The notes below the pieces were generated by a model. The model made no database searches, was not told the DNA's origin, and worked only from the letters and a program-made list of their open reading frames with translations. A program made the position numbers and the translations under genes. This document shows positions 46,683-55,679 of a DNA stretch of 64,000 nucleotides, one piece after another (positions within the stretch are counted from its first letter, which is position 1; every line of letters starts with the position of its first letter). This DNA is from Ectothiorhodospiraceae bacterium (lineage in GTDB: Bacteria > Pseudomonadota > Gammaproteobacteria > Nitrococcales > Aquisalimonadaceae), in NCBI GenBank assembly GCA_020831845.1, contig JAFIFV010000130.1:1-64000 (forward strand), read 5' to 3'.

Positions 46683-47465
46683 TCAGGCCTGCCCCGGCTC
46701 CAGCGAAGTATCCAGTTTTCTGCCCCAGCGACGCTCGTAGAAGGGCTGTGCCTTCTCCCGCAGGTACTTGGCCAGCCGTTGCTCGCGCATCTGCAGGAAA
46801 TCCACCGGCAACGACTGGTCCTCGAGTTGATCGACCACGAATGCCGCTTCCTTCAAAGCCCCGGCATATCCACCCGGCTCACATTCCAGGCCGATAACCA
46901 GGCGAGGCTCCTCGCGCTTGTCCGGGTCCAGGGTCTGGGCCAGATAGGCCGTCCGCACATCACTCATACCGGCGAACAGGGTGGTCAGCGCGCTGACCAG
47001 GGTCGCCGGATAGCTCTTGGGCACCGAAACGATGATCTCCCGCCCGGTGGCAAGAATGTGCTCGCCTGCCGCCGGTGCCAGTGGCAGCTGCCGGGTGAGC
47101 AGGCTGTGCACCTCTTCCGGGGTAAAACTCTGGCCGTGTTCGGATCGCGGATTGAGGTACAAGGACATGTCACCGACCAGGCCGAACAGTTCCCGGCCGG
47201 ACAGCCCCAGCACCTGCTCCTCGTCCTCGATGGATTCCCGCAACACTTCCAGTGATGTGAAGAAGGGAATCACGGCCTGGCCGTCAGGTGTTTCCCATTG
47301 CTGCAGCGCCACCCGTTGCTCGCCCTCCGGCGAACCGGACTGCCCGGAGCCGATCACGTAGACACGGGATTCCAGCAGCACCCGGTAGAACGCCGGCCGG
47401 TGCCCAGGGTCCCGGTGAGACAACCGCAGCAAGGTCTCCAGGCGGTTATGATCCTGTTCTATCAT
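46683..47465 (-). CDS. SseB family protein
   Basis: 260 residues from the ATG at 47,465 (MIEQDHNRLETLLRLS); an upstream ATG adds seven residues. The N-terminal half matches the SseB domain (FYRVLLESRVYVIGSG, then QAVIPFFTSLEVLRESI). The C-terminal half (about 150-255) contains the SseB C-terminal region with VDFLQMRE and AQPFYERRW. E. coli SseB is linked to enhanced serine sensitivity, and biochemical function is unknown. It is cytosolic, with no signal peptide seen. Confidence 0.85.
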   Translation of the reverse strand: MIEQDHNRLETLLRLSHRDPGHRPAFYRVLLESRVYVIGSGQSGSPEGEQRVALQQWETPDGQAVIPFFTSLEVLRESIEDEEQVLGLSGRELFGLVGDMSLYLNPRSEHGQSFTPEEVHSLLTRQLPLAPAAGEHILATGREIIVSVPKSYPATLVSALTTLFAGMSDVRTAYLAQTLDPDKREEPRLVIGLECEPGGYAGALKEAAFVVDQLEDQSLPVDFLQMREQRLAKYLREKAQPFYERRWGRKLDTSLEPGQA

Positions 47466-47552
47466 GCCGCGTCCTCCCTGCAACACTACGCTGTTGAAGA
47501 CAGTATGCCTCCGGCTCAGGTGCGGATGCCAGCCCCGCCCACATCCCGTGAC

Positions 47553-48149
47553 TCATTCCCGGGGAGCCGCTAGCTTCAGTGTCCAGTAGTAGCGGTACTC
47601 GGCGGCCTGGTTCTCCGCCAGGCCCAGTCCGATCTCCACCAGATCCGGCCGCATGATGTTGGCACAATGACCGGGGCTGTCGATCCAGCCCTTCATCACC
47701 GCATCGACCCTGGAATGGCCGGCCGCGACGTTCTCCGCCCAGCCCCGCCATGTATAGCCGGCATTGCTGATGCGGTTGCCCGGCATCAGCCCGTCTGTGC
47801 CCCGGTGCGACATGAATTCGTGACGTGCCATATCGGCGGAGTGAGCCGCGGCGGCCTCGCCCAGCGTGTCGCTCCATGTCACCGGCGGGGCTGCCGGCAG
47901 CACATCGCCGGAATCCTCGCAGGTCCGCGGCTCTGCCCGATAGGCGTTCACGGCCTCCACCGCTGCGCGCACAAAGGCCTGATCCGGCTCCCGGACGGAA
48001 ACCTCATCGCCAGGCGGTGAACGATCGGGGGAGGCGCCACCGCCACCAGCGTCACCGCCCGCGGACACGCAGGCGGCCAGCATCACCGCTCCCAGAAGCA
48101 GAGGCGACCAATGCAGAATACGTCGTGGCACCGCCTGGTATGACCTCAT
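47553..48149 (-). CDS. CAP (SCP/PR1)-domain lipoprotein
   Basis: 198 residues from the ATG at 48,149, which overlaps the permease stop (ATGA). The signal sequence ends in the lipobox LAAC near residue 26, followed by a Ser/Gly-rich linker. The CAP domain spans about 60-195: AVEAVNAYRAEPRTC, LGEAAAAHSADMARHEFMSHRG with the conserved His, WAENVAAGHS, and WIDSPGHCANIMRPD with the second conserved His. Bacterial CAP proteins are secreted or envelope proteins of largely unknown function. Translational coupling to a nucleobase permease is odd and may be accidental. Confidence 0.88.
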   Translation of the reverse strand: MRSYQAVPRRILHWSPLLLGAVMLAACVSAGGDAGGGGASPDRSPPGDEVSVREPDQAFVRAAVEAVNAYRAEPRTCEDSGDVLPAAPPVTWSDTLGEAAAAHSADMARHEFMSHRGTDGLMPGNRISNAGYTWRGWAENVAAGHSRVDAVMKGWIDSPGHCANIMRPDLVEIGLGLAENQAAEYRYYWTLKLAAPRE

Positions 48150-49402
48150 TCCCGCTCCTCGCTCCTGTGCCACTGGCCACCACCTGGCAACACCAGGTTC
48201 AGTACGATCGCGGCGATACTGCACAGCGCGATGCCCTCCAGCCCCACTGCGCCGGCGCCGAATACCATGCCACCGATGCCGAAAACCAGCGTTACCGACA
48301 GTATGACCAGATTGCGGGCTTCCGACAGATCCACCTGGTGGCGGACCAGTACATTCAGGCCAACCACCGCGATGGAGCCGAACAGCAGGCAAAGAATACC
48401 GCCCATGACTGGTGTGGGGATGGACAACAGCACCGCACCGAACTTGCCAACGAAGGCCAGCACAATGGCCACGGCCGCGGCCCAGAGCATGACTCGGGGG
48501 TTGAAGTTGCGGGTCAGCATGACCGCCCCGGTCACCTCGGAGTAGGTTGTGTTGGGAGGCCCTCCAAGCGAGGCCGCGGCCGACGTGGCAAGGCCGTCGC
48601 CCAGCAACGTGCGGTGTAGCCCCGGCCGCTTGATGTAGTTCTGGCGGGTAACGTTGCCGATCGCGAGGACGTCCCCCACATGCTCGATCGCCGGGGCGAT
48701 GGCCACCGGCAGCAGGAACAGGATGGCGCCCCAGTGGAATTCCGGTGCCGTGAACGCGGGCACGGCAAGCCAGGCGGCCTCCCTTACCGGCGTGAAGTCC
48801 ACCACGCCGAAGGCCAGCGAGACAAGAAAGCCCACCACCACCCCGAACAGGATCGGCACCAGGCGGAAAATGCCCTTGCCGAGCACCGCCACCGCCACGG
48901 TAACCAGCAACGACACCATGGCTATGATGATAGCCGTGGTATAGGGCACCAACTCCGCTTCTCCATCCCCTGTTCTGCCCATGGCCATGTTCACGGCCAC
49001 CGGCGCCAGCGACAGACCGATCACCATGATCACCGGGGCAATGACCACAGGCGGCAGCAGGCGGTCCACGAAACCGGTGCCCTTGACTTTCACCAGGGCA
49101 GCGAGCGCGATATAGGCAAGACCGGCCGCCATCAGCCCGCCCATGGTGGCCGGCATGCCGAACTCGGCACTGGCGATCATGATCGGGGCGATGAACGCGA
49201 AGGAGGACGCCAGGAAGATGGGCAACTGCCGCCCGGTGACCAGGTGGAAAATCAACGTCCCGATGCCAGCGGTGAACAGCGCAACGCTGGGATCGAGCCC
49301 GGTGATCAGCGGCATCAGCACCAGCGCGCCGAAAGCGACCAGCAGCATCTGTGAGCCGGTCAGCGCCTCGCGCCAGAGCGGTTCTCGCAAGGGTTCCTGC
49401 AT
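48146..49402 (-). CDS. uraA: Uracil/xanthine permease (NCS2 family, UraA-like)
   Basis: 418 residues with about 12-14 hydrophobic helices. An inner-membrane nucleobase:H+ symporter of the NCS2 family. VAIAPAIEHVGDVLAIGNVT carries the substrate-binding Glu and the EHVGD motif of UraA. GDGLATSAAASLGGPPNTTYSE is the conserved TM10-region motif with the second Glu, and PTPVMGGILCLLFGSIAVVG also matches UraA. Uracil is the likeliest substrate, but xanthine or related bases are not excluded. Confidence 0.9.
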   Translation of the reverse strand: MQEPLREPLWREALTGSQMLLVAFGALVLMPLITGLDPSVALFTAGIGTLIFHLVTGRQLPIFLASSFAFIAPIMIASAEFGMPATMGGLMAAGLAYIALAALVKVKGTGFVDRLLPPVVIAPVIMVIGLSLAPVAVNMAMGRTGDGEAELVPYTTAIIIAMVSLLVTVAVAVLGKGIFRLVPILFGVVVGFLVSLAFGVVDFTPVREAAWLAVPAFTAPEFHWGAILFLLPVAIAPAIEHVGDVLAIGNVTRQNYIKRPGLHRTLLGDGLATSAAASLGGPPNTTYSEVTGAVMLTRNFNPRVMLWAAAVAIVLAFVGKFGAVLLSIPTPVMGGILCLLFGSIAVVGLNVLVRHQVDLSEARNLVILSVTLVFGIGGMVFGAGAVGLEGIALCSIAAIVLNLVLPGGGQWHRSEERE

Positions 49403-49716
49403 GAGCCTTTCCTTATTATTGGGTGAATTGAGGAAGCGCTGATCGATTCCCGCGCCCGCGTGACAGCAGCGTCCAACAACTGAGGTGCCGGGACGGAACC
49501 TTAGGCGTGGGGCGGGCGGCCTGTCCAGCGCTTGCCAAAAATTTTCCGAGAAAAAGGTGGCAATTGGCGGAAACGCGAGCTACATTAGGTCCTGCAGTGT
49601 TCCTCCTGTAGTTGCCCGGCAGTACCGACGCTTCATCGCAGTCACTCCCGAGTAAGTTCTTCAGGTCTACCTGCACACACCCTGAAACAGTCATTTTATG
49701 CTTAGGAGCAGATTTC
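49403..49716. other. 314-bp divergent region: dispersed repeat and long csp leader
   Basis: No gene is seen. The left part holds one copy of a dispersed repeat (49,425-49,452). The right part should hold the csp promoter and a long 5' untranslated leader, as is usual for cspA-type genes. No high-scoring -35/-10 pair was identified; TACATT near 49,581 is a possible -10. Confidence 0.45.
49425..49452 (+). repeat. Dispersed 28-bp repeat, copy A
   Basis: Begins GAATTGAGGAAGCGCTGATC and continues GATTCCCG. It matches copy B at 54,133-54,160 at 24 of 28 positions. Looser similarity continues downstream (CGCG...AG.AGC). Both copies lie in intergenic DNA. Confidence 0.6.
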
Positions 49717-49920
49717 ATGTTGACTGGTACTGTTAAGTGGTTCGACGACGCCAAGGGCTTCGGTTTCATTTCCCCGGAAGACGGAAGCAAGGACGTGTTC
49801 GTCCATCACTCCGCCATCATGGGATCCGGTTTCAAGAGCCTGGCCGAAGGCCAGCGCGTTGAATTTGAAACCCAGAACACCCCGAAAGGCCTGGCCGCGG
49901 CTAACGTGAACCCGCTGTAA
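49717..49920 (+). CDS. cspA: Cold-shock domain protein (CspA family)
   Basis: 67 residues from the ATG at 49,717 with SD TTAGGAGC. A single OB-fold nucleic-acid-binding domain. The RNP1 motif KGFGFIS is at residues 13-19 and RNP2 VFVHH at 27-31; [15 protein letters not shown] is the typical N-terminus. Members act as RNA chaperones or anti-terminators. The long leader upstream and the strong terminator downstream indicate a monocistronic gene, but cold inducibility cannot be read from the sequence. The exact paralogue letter is uncertain. Confidence 0.93.
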   Translation: MLTGTVKWFDDAKGFGFISPEDGSKDVFVHHSAIMGSGFKSLAEGQRVEFETQNTPKGLAAANVNPL

Positions 49921-49944
49921 GGCAGGAACCTGAACGGTTTCCTG

Positions 49945-49972
49945 AAAACCCCGCCCTTGGGCGGGGTTTTTT
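49945..49972 (+). terminator. Rho-independent terminator of the csp gene
   Basis: AAAACCCCGCCC pairs with GGGCGGGGTTTT around a TT, followed by two more T. It begins 25 bp after the stop. Confidence 0.92.
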
Positions 49973-50032
49973 GTTGCCTGTATGCTGAGATTCAGCGCTG
50001 AACTGGCAAGCAACTCAACGGAGGCAGCATCG

Positions 50033-50503
50033 ATGACGGACAGCAAGCGCCTGCTGGTCGTGGCGCACGTCCCCTCCCCGAACACCCGCAGACTGGCCGA
50101 CGCCGTATTGCGGGGCGCAGGTCACACGGACATCAGCGGAGTGGAAACCGTCCACCTGCCGCCGCTGGAGGCCGGCCCGGATGACGTACTGGCGGCCGAT
50201 GCGATCATACTCGGCACCACCGAAAACCTCGGATACATGAGCGGGGCTCTGAAGGATTTCTTCGACCGCACTTACTACCCCTGCCTGGAGCAGACGCAAG
50301 GCAAGCCCTATGCGCTCTATATCAGGGCGGGACATGACGGCACCGGCACCCGCCGGGCGGTCGAGGGCATCGTGACCGGCCTGCGCTGGCGCGAAGTCCA
50401 GCCCCCCCTGATCTGCCGCGGCGAGTTCCAGGACCAGTTCCTCGCGCAGTGTGAGGAACTGGGCATGACCATGGCCGCCAGCCTGGAGGCTGGTATCATC
50501 TGA
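50033..50503 (+). CDS. Flavodoxin-like NAD(P)H/FMN oxidoreductase
   Basis: 156 residues from the ATG at 50,033 (MTDSKRLLVVAHVPSPNTRR), with GGAGGCAG upstream. The flavodoxin-like fold is indicated by the N-terminal strand and phosphate-binding loop VAHVPSPNTRRLADAV. AIILGTTENLGYMSGALKDFFDRTY is the FMN-contact and helix region of NADPH-dependent FMN reductases. No membrane segment. It may be a flavodoxin, quinone reductase or FMN reductase; substrate is unknown. Confidence 0.8.
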   Translation: MTDSKRLLVVAHVPSPNTRRLADAVLRGAGHTDISGVETVHLPPLEAGPDDVLAADAIILGTTENLGYMSGALKDFFDRTYYPCLEQTQGKPYALYIRAGHDGTGTRRAVEGIVTGLRWREVQPPLICRGEFQDQFLAQCEELGMTMAASLEAGII

Positions 50504-50519
50504 CGCCAGCGCCTCCTGT

Positions 50520-52550
50520 CTACCCTTGTCGTGCAGGAGAAGCAGCGGAGCGCTGCTCACCCTGGTAACGCAGATAGTTGGCCAGCAAGGCGAGCGCCAT
50601 CACCGCCACCCCACTCACTTCGGCGACCAGGTCGGGGTAGAACACCGCCACCACCCCGGCACCAATCAGCAGCCGTGAGGGCCAGCCCACCCGCGTGAAC
50701 AGATACCCCTCGAGCGCCGCGGCGAAGGACGCCAGTGCCAGCAAGGCAATCACCGCGTTCCAGATGACGACCGGCACCGGGCCACCGAGAATGATTTCCG
50801 GATTGAACACCATGAACATCGGAATGAGGTAGAGACCCTTGGCGAACTTCCATGCCTGGAAGCTGGTTTCCATGGGTTTCGCGCCGGCAATGGCCGCACC
50901 GGCAAAGCCTGCCAGCGCCACCGGCGGTGTCACGTTGGAGTCCTGCGAATACCAGAACACGACAAGATGCGCGATCAGCAACGGAATACCGAACTCCGCG
51001 GTCAGCGCCGGCCCGACCAGCACGATCAGTACGATGTAGCTGGCGGTCACGGGCAGCCCCATGCCCAGCACCAGACTGGCCAGCAGGACCATGATCAGAG
51101 CCAGCACCACGTTCCCGCCGGAGAACGCGATCATCATTGCCGAGAACTTCAATCCCAGCCCGGTCAGCCCCACCACGCCGACAATGATGCCCGCAACCGC
51201 ACAGGCCAGGCTCACGGAGACGGCATTGCGCGCCCCCAGGGTCAGACCCTGCAATAGCAACGATAGACCCTGGCGGATATCCAGCCACAGGGCGTCGAAG
51301 GTCACGGGCTGGCCCTGGCGCGGCAGGATGATCCACCGCCAGACCAGGTGTCGCAGTGTGGCCACCACGATCATCGTGATCACGGCATAGAAGCCCACAC
51401 GCATCGGCGACATGTGCATGACCAGCAGGTAGATCAACACGGCCAGCGGCAGCAGGAAGTGCCAGCCTTCCCGCATCACCTCACGCACCTTCGGCAGTTC
51501 CTCGGCGCGCATGCCCTGCATGCCCTGCTTTACCGCGATGATGTGAACGAACAGATAGACCGTGGCGAAATACATGATCGCCGGCAGCACACTGACCTTG
51601 ATGATGTCCACATAGGCAATGCCGGTGTACTCGGCGATCAGGAAGGCGCCGGCCCCCATCAGCGGCGGCATGATCTGGCCGCCAGTACTGGCCGCGGCCT
51701 CGATGCCGCCTGCCTGCGCCGGTTTGTAGCCAAGCCGTTTCATCAATGGCACCGTGAATGCGCCTGTGGTCACGACGTTGGCGATGGCGCTGCCGGAGAT
51801 GGACCCCATGCCGGCAGAGGCCAGCACCGAGGCCTTCGCCGGCCCCCCGCGCTGACGACCGGTGGCGGCATAGGCGAGGTCGATAAAGAACTTGCCGGCC
51901 CCGGTCACCTCCAGGAATGCGCCGAATAGCACGAAAATGAAGATAAAGGTGGCCGCAACACCCAGCGGCAGGCCGAACAGGCCTTCCTGGCCCAGATAAA
52001 GCTGCCCTGCCACACGCTCCAGGCCATAGCCGCGGTGGGAGAGTATGCCGGGCATCCATTCGCCCAGCCATGGCAGCTCACCCCGGGGGCCGGCCAATGC
52101 GTAAAGTATCGCAGCGACACCGATCAGGGTCAGCCCAAGCCCCACCGCCCGCCGGGCGGCCTCCAATACGGTGACGACGGCGATACACGCCACTACAATA
52201 TCGGTCTGGTTCCAGAACCCGGCCCGGGCAATGATGTCATCCAGATACCATGTCAGGTAAAAGCCCGTGAGGAAGGCGCCGCCGAGAAAGGCGCAGTCGA
52301 TCAGCCAGCCCAGGATCCCCCGCCGCCGGCCGGGGCCGAACACCGGGAAGATCAGGAACGCCAGCAACATGATCAGCGCCAGGTGAATGCTGCGCTGATA
52401 GAACAGTCCCAGCGGTTGCACGCCGGCAGCGTAGAGCTGGAACAGCGACAGACCGATGGCCAGTAACGTGATCATCCAGATCACCGGTCTTGCGGGAGGG
52501 AGAGCTATCTTGCCGGAGCCCGGGAGCGTCGTTGTGGTGGAATCTGTCAT
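50520..52550 (-). CDS. TRAP transporter fused permease (4TM-12TM, TAXI type)
   Basis: 676 residues with about 18 hydrophobic segments. It combines the DctQ-like small and DctM-like large subunits in one chain, as usual for TAXI-type TRAP systems. The large-subunit signatures VLASAGMGSISGSAIANVVT and GGIEAAASTGGQIMPPLMGA are diagnostic of the DctM domain. It overlaps the DUF1850 gene by ATGA and works with the TAXI binding protein two genes upstream. TRAP systems import organic acids using a sodium gradient; substrate is not predictable here. Confidence 0.93.
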   Translation of the reverse strand: MTDSTTTTLPGSGKIALPPARPVIWMITLLAIGLSLFQLYAAGVQPLGLFYQRSIHLALIMLLAFLIFPVFGPGRRRGILGWLIDCAFLGGAFLTGFYLTWYLDDIIARAGFWNQTDIVVACIAVVTVLEAARRAVGLGLTLIGVAAILYALAGPRGELPWLGEWMPGILSHRGYGLERVAGQLYLGQEGLFGLPLGVAATFIFIFVLFGAFLEVTGAGKFFIDLAYAATGRQRGGPAKASVLASAGMGSISGSAIANVVTTGAFTVPLMKRLGYKPAQAGGIEAAASTGGQIMPPLMGAGAFLIAEYTGIAYVDIIKVSVLPAIMYFATVYLFVHIIAVKQGMQGMRAEELPKVREVMREGWHFLLPLAVLIYLLVMHMSPMRVGFYAVITMIVVATLRHLVWRWIILPRQGQPVTFDALWLDIRQGLSLLLQGLTLGARNAVSVSLACAVAGIIVGVVGLTGLGLKFSAMMIAFSGGNVVLALIMVLLASLVLGMGLPVTASYIVLIVLVGPALTAEFGIPLLIAHLVVFWYSQDSNVTPPVALAGFAGAAIAGAKPMETSFQAWKFAKGLYLIPMFMVFNPEIILGGPVPVVIWNAVIALLALASFAAALEGYLFTRVGWPSRLLIGAGVVAVFYPDLVAEVSGVAVMALALLANYLRYQGEQRSAASPARQG

Positions 52551-53056
52551 GGGCAGTTCGCCAGCGCCGTTTGTTCCGACCCGCCAAGGCGGATCACGAC
52601 TTGTTGTGATGGAATCCGTTCACTGAGGCCATACGCCCCGTCGGCGAGCACAAGACGGTGGTCCACCGCCGCGCTGCCAACCCGCAGCAGATAGGCGTCG
52701 CCGGGGACGGGCTCCAGGATATCCTCGATCCAGTATCCGCCTTCGCCATCGGACTCCTGCCTGCCCCTACCGGGCGTATGGCCCAGACCGGCAGCGAAAT
52801 CAGGTTGATGGCTGCGTTCCAGTACCATGCGCCCGCCGTGGTAGATGTAGCAGTCGCGCACGGGCGCACCCGTGACCGAGTGATTCCATGCGATACACCA
52901 TCGATCTTCCTCGACCAGCGCATGCCGGACCAGCAGATCGCCGCTCTCGCAACTCACCACTTCCAACGAGGTCTGGGAGGCCATGACGGAAGCGGCTCCC
53001 GCCAGCAGCAGCGTCACCAGCGCGATGCGATGCGCCCTGATGCCGGCGGGAGCCAT
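52547..53056 (-). CDS. DUF1850 domain-containing protein
   Basis: 169 residues. An N-terminal signal peptide (about 1-26, ending VMA) is followed by a compact domain with WCIAWNHSVTGAPVRDCY and GLGHTPGRG, matching DUF1850 proteins. These commonly sit between TAXI binding-protein and fused TRAP permease genes, as here. It begins 10 bp after the TAXI gene and overlaps the permease gene (ATGA). It is probably an accessory periplasmic component, but no function is established. Confidence 0.87.
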   Translation of the reverse strand: MAPAGIRAHRIALVTLLLAGAASVMASQTSLEVVSCESGDLLVRHALVEEDRWCIAWNHSVTGAPVRDCYIYHGGRMVLERSHQPDFAAGLGHTPGRGRQESDGEGGYWIEDILEPVPGDAYLLRVGSAAVDHRLVLADGAYGLSERIPSQQVVIRLGGSEQTALANCP

Positions 53057-53066
53057 GCGCCGCCCG

Positions 53067-54029
53067 TCAGGGACGCAGGTTGTCGGGAATGTCTTCGCCG
53101 ATTTCCTCGTAGTACCGGATGGCTCCCGGGTGCAGGGGAACCGGCGTGGAGGTCAGGCTGAAGTCCACGGTGGTGTCGTTGGCGGCAGGATGGATGGCGA
53201 TCAGGTCCTCGACGCGCTCGAACATCACCTTGGTGATCTGGTACGCCAGTTCCTCGTCCATGTCCGAGTTCACCACCAGCACGTTCGGAATACTGATGGT
53301 CTGAACCTCTTCATCCACACCGTCGTACATACCTGCGCGCAGTGTGTACGGCGCAAACACGGGCTCAACCTCCGCGGCCTTCTCGATTTCCTCGTCGGTG
53401 AAGGAAATCAGGCGGATATCGCGCGTGGTTGCCAGATTCAGGATGGAACTGGTGGGCGGACCGACGCTCCAGAAGCCGGCGTCGATATCCCCGTCCCGCA
53501 GCGCATCGGCCGTTTCATTGAAGTTCAGGCGCTGCACGCGAATATCATCGTAGCTGAGCCCGTTGGCTTCCAGCAGCGCCCGGGCGTTGAGCTCCGTGCC
53601 GCTACCCGGCGCCCCCACTGAAACGCGCTTGCCCTTGAGGTCCTGCAACGATTCGACGCCGGAACCGGCCAGGGTGACCAGTTGCACGGCATTCGGGTAG
53701 ACCGAGGCCAGCGCACGGGTGTTTTCTATCTGCCGACCCTCGAAGGCGCCGGTGCCGTTATACGCCTGGTAGGCGGTGTCCGCCAGCACCAGCGCCAGAT
53801 CCGAATCCCCGCGGAAAATCAGACCCATGTTCTCCACGGAGGCCCCGGTGACCTCGGCAACCGCAGAGTAGCCGTCAATATGGCGATTGATCAGTTCGGC
53901 GAGACCGCCGCCGATGGGGTAGTAAACGCCGCCGGTGCCGCCCGTGGCGATGGACAGCCGCTCCTGCGCGAACCCGCTCTGGGCGACGAACAGCAAGGAA
54001 GCAACCAGCACACTGGTAATGATACGCAT
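53067..54029 (-). CDS. TAXI family TRAP transporter solute-binding protein
   Basis: 320 residues with a signal peptide of about 21 residues (ending GFA). The mature N-terminus LSIATGGTGGVYYPIGGGLA contains the TAXI-family ligand-binding glycines. LKGKRVSVGAPGSGTELNAR and GDIDAGFWSVGPPTSSI also match family regions. It delivers substrate in the periplasm to the fused permease. Known TAXI substrates include glutamate and other dicarboxylates; the substrate here is unknown. The ATG is preceded by a GGAGGAGA SD. Confidence 0.95.
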   Translation of the reverse strand: MRIITSVLVASLLFVAQSGFAQERLSIATGGTGGVYYPIGGGLAELINRHIDGYSAVAEVTGASVENMGLIFRGDSDLALVLADTAYQAYNGTGAFEGRQIENTRALASVYPNAVQLVTLAGSGVESLQDLKGKRVSVGAPGSGTELNARALLEANGLSYDDIRVQRLNFNETADALRDGDIDAGFWSVGPPTSSILNLATTRDIRLISFTDEEIEKAAEVEPVFAPYTLRAGMYDGVDEEVQTISIPNVLVVNSDMDEELAYQITKVMFERVEDLIAIHPAANDTTVDFSLTSTPVPLHPGAIRYYEEIGEDIPDNLRP

Positions 54030-54132
54030 GAATAATCTCCTCCGGTGGGTCTCTCCGGACCCGATTCTTGTTCAGGCATCAATGGCCCGGCCACGCCGCA
54101 GCCTGCTCCTACTTTAGCCTGTATCGTCGTGG

Positions 54133-54160
54133 GAGTTAAGGAAGCACTGATCTATTCCCG
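54133..54160 (+). repeat. Dispersed 28-bp repeat, copy B
   Basis: GAGTTAAGGAAGCACTGATC followed by TATTCCCG, 24 of 28 positions as in copy A. The similarity seems to fade after GGGTTCGCGG...AGAAGCAAG. It lies in the 251-bp spacer between the TAXI gene and the convergent end of the HDOD gene. Confidence 0.6.
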
Positions 54161-54280
54161 GGTTCGCGGCTAGAAGCAAGGCGCCGCAGGTAATGATTCC
54201 ACCCGCAGTGGCTCGCGACAACGCCACGGGCGATGCGGCCGAGCACCAGAGGGCTGCAGTCCAGCGACCCGAACGGCACG

Positions 54281-55489
54281 TCAGCCGGACAGCAACTGCC
54301 TCGCCTGCTCCATTTCCTCTCGGCCCTCGGCGAGCAGATCAGCCGCCTTTATGCCCGCCGACCGGTGCAGCAACTCCAGCGAGGGCAACAGCTCCGGCTC
54401 GGGACAACCCGCAGCCAATCGTTGCTCCGGCGTCATGGACAAGGCCTTGGCGACCACGACGACGGCGCAGAGGTCCGGAACCGCGCGCTGCCGATACCAG
54501 TCTTCCGCCGCCTCGGCCACATCAACGAACTCCTGCTCAAAACCCCAGTTCTGCAGCAGCAGCACGCCGATCAGACCGCGCAGGGACTGGATGGCTTGCT
54601 CCAGCTCTTCCTCCCGCTCGTAGCCCTCCTCGGCCGCGAACATGAGCACGGGAATGCTACCGATATCGTGGATCAGCCCCGCCAGCAAGGCCGCTTCGGG
54701 ATCAACGTCCTGCTGGCGCCTTGCAAGCACAAAGCTCAGCACGGACACCTTCATGCTGTGTTCCCAAAGCCGACCCAGGCGCCGGGCCGCACCAGGCACC
54801 CGGCTTTTCAGCAGTCCGGCCACGGAATGGGCGACGGCCAGCCTGCGAGCGGTTCGAAAGCCGAGCCGTCCCACTGCTTCGCGGAGCTGGCGTACGGCAT
54901 CCTCACGCCGGTACATGGGGCTGTTGGCCACCTGCACCATGCGCGCGGCGATACCGGGATCCAACTGGATGATGCGAACCAGTTCCGCCAGTCCGGCCTC
55001 TTCGTCCATGCCCTGGAGCTGGGCCATCACCCGGGGAATTGCCGGCAGTTTGAGATCGCCCGAGGAAAGCGCCTGGTAGATGCGCTTCATCAGATGTACC
55101 TCGCGATCTCCTGCCTGATATTCACGGATCTCGTAGCCGCTGCGCTGCTGATCCTCTTTCAGCACCATCCAGAATCTGCGATCGGCACGCAGAATCCGTG
55201 AGCCGACCACCGCCTTGGCGCGCAGCACCTGGCCATCTGGAAAGATCTCGCCACGTGCCCGCTGGTCGTCATCACGCAGCGTGCGTCGCTGCCCCTGGGG
55301 CAATTCCAGTTCCAGTTCCCCCTCAAGCAGAAACAGCATGTAGCGGTCCGCTGCCGTGGCCGCGAGCTCCTGGCCAGGTGAAAGTCGCTCGACCGTGGCT
55401 TTCGCCAGCAGCTGCTTCTGCCGTTGCTCGGACAGTTCGTCCACCAGCAGCAGGCGGTTAAGCAAGGCAGCAGCGTCGGGCGTCTCCAC
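54281..55489 (-). CDS. cNMP-binding-like / HDOD domain regulator
   Basis: 402 residues from the GTG at 55,489, preceded by GGAGGGAAC; an ATG 81 bp upstream gives no extra homology. Residues about 5-115 resemble a CRP-type cyclic-nucleotide-binding fold (LSPGQELA, then MLFLLEGELELEL). Residues about 135-340 form an HDOD domain (LPAIPRVMAQLQGM, WEHSMKVSVLSFVLARR, GLIHDIGSIPVLMF). HDOD proteins act in signalling and cell-cycle or motility control without usual HD hydrolase residues. Ligand and output are unknown. Divergent from the CBS mini-protein gene. Confidence 0.85.
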   Translation of the reverse strand: METPDAAALLNRLLLVDELSEQRQKQLLAKATVERLSPGQELAATAADRYMLFLLEGELELELPQGQRRTLRDDDQRARGEIFPDGQVLRAKAVVGSRILRADRRFWMVLKEDQQRSGYEIREYQAGDREVHLMKRIYQALSSGDLKLPAIPRVMAQLQGMDEEAGLAELVRIIQLDPGIAARMVQVANSPMYRREDAVRQLREAVGRLGFRTARRLAVAHSVAGLLKSRVPGAARRLGRLWEHSMKVSVLSFVLARRQQDVDPEAALLAGLIHDIGSIPVLMFAAEEGYEREEELEQAIQSLRGLIGVLLLQNWGFEQEFVDVAEAAEDWYRQRAVPDLCAVVVVAKALSMTPEQRLAAGCPEPELLPSLELLHRSAGIKAADLLAEGREEMEQARQLLSG

Positions 55490-55570
55490 GTTCCCTCCAC
55501 CAGTTTCGCGGGAGCATTGAGCATTCAGGGTACACCAAACACCGTCGGTTGAATTCGGCCGATGAATCAA

Positions 55571-55640
55571 TCGTCAATAACTATTGTCAAGATAATTTCA
55601 ATTTATTTCATCTAAACAACCCTGCCGATTAGGATGGAGT
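55571..55640. promoter_or_regulatory. AT-rich divergent promoter region
   Basis: A notably AT-rich stretch between the HDOD gene and the CBS mini-protein gene. On the plus strand TTGTCA (55,584-55,589) could be a -35, with weak -10 candidates around 55,608-55,613. It probably drives both genes. Confidence 0.4.
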
Positions 55641-55679
55641 CAGTCGAACAACGAACGGGTGCAGCCACAGGAGGTATCC

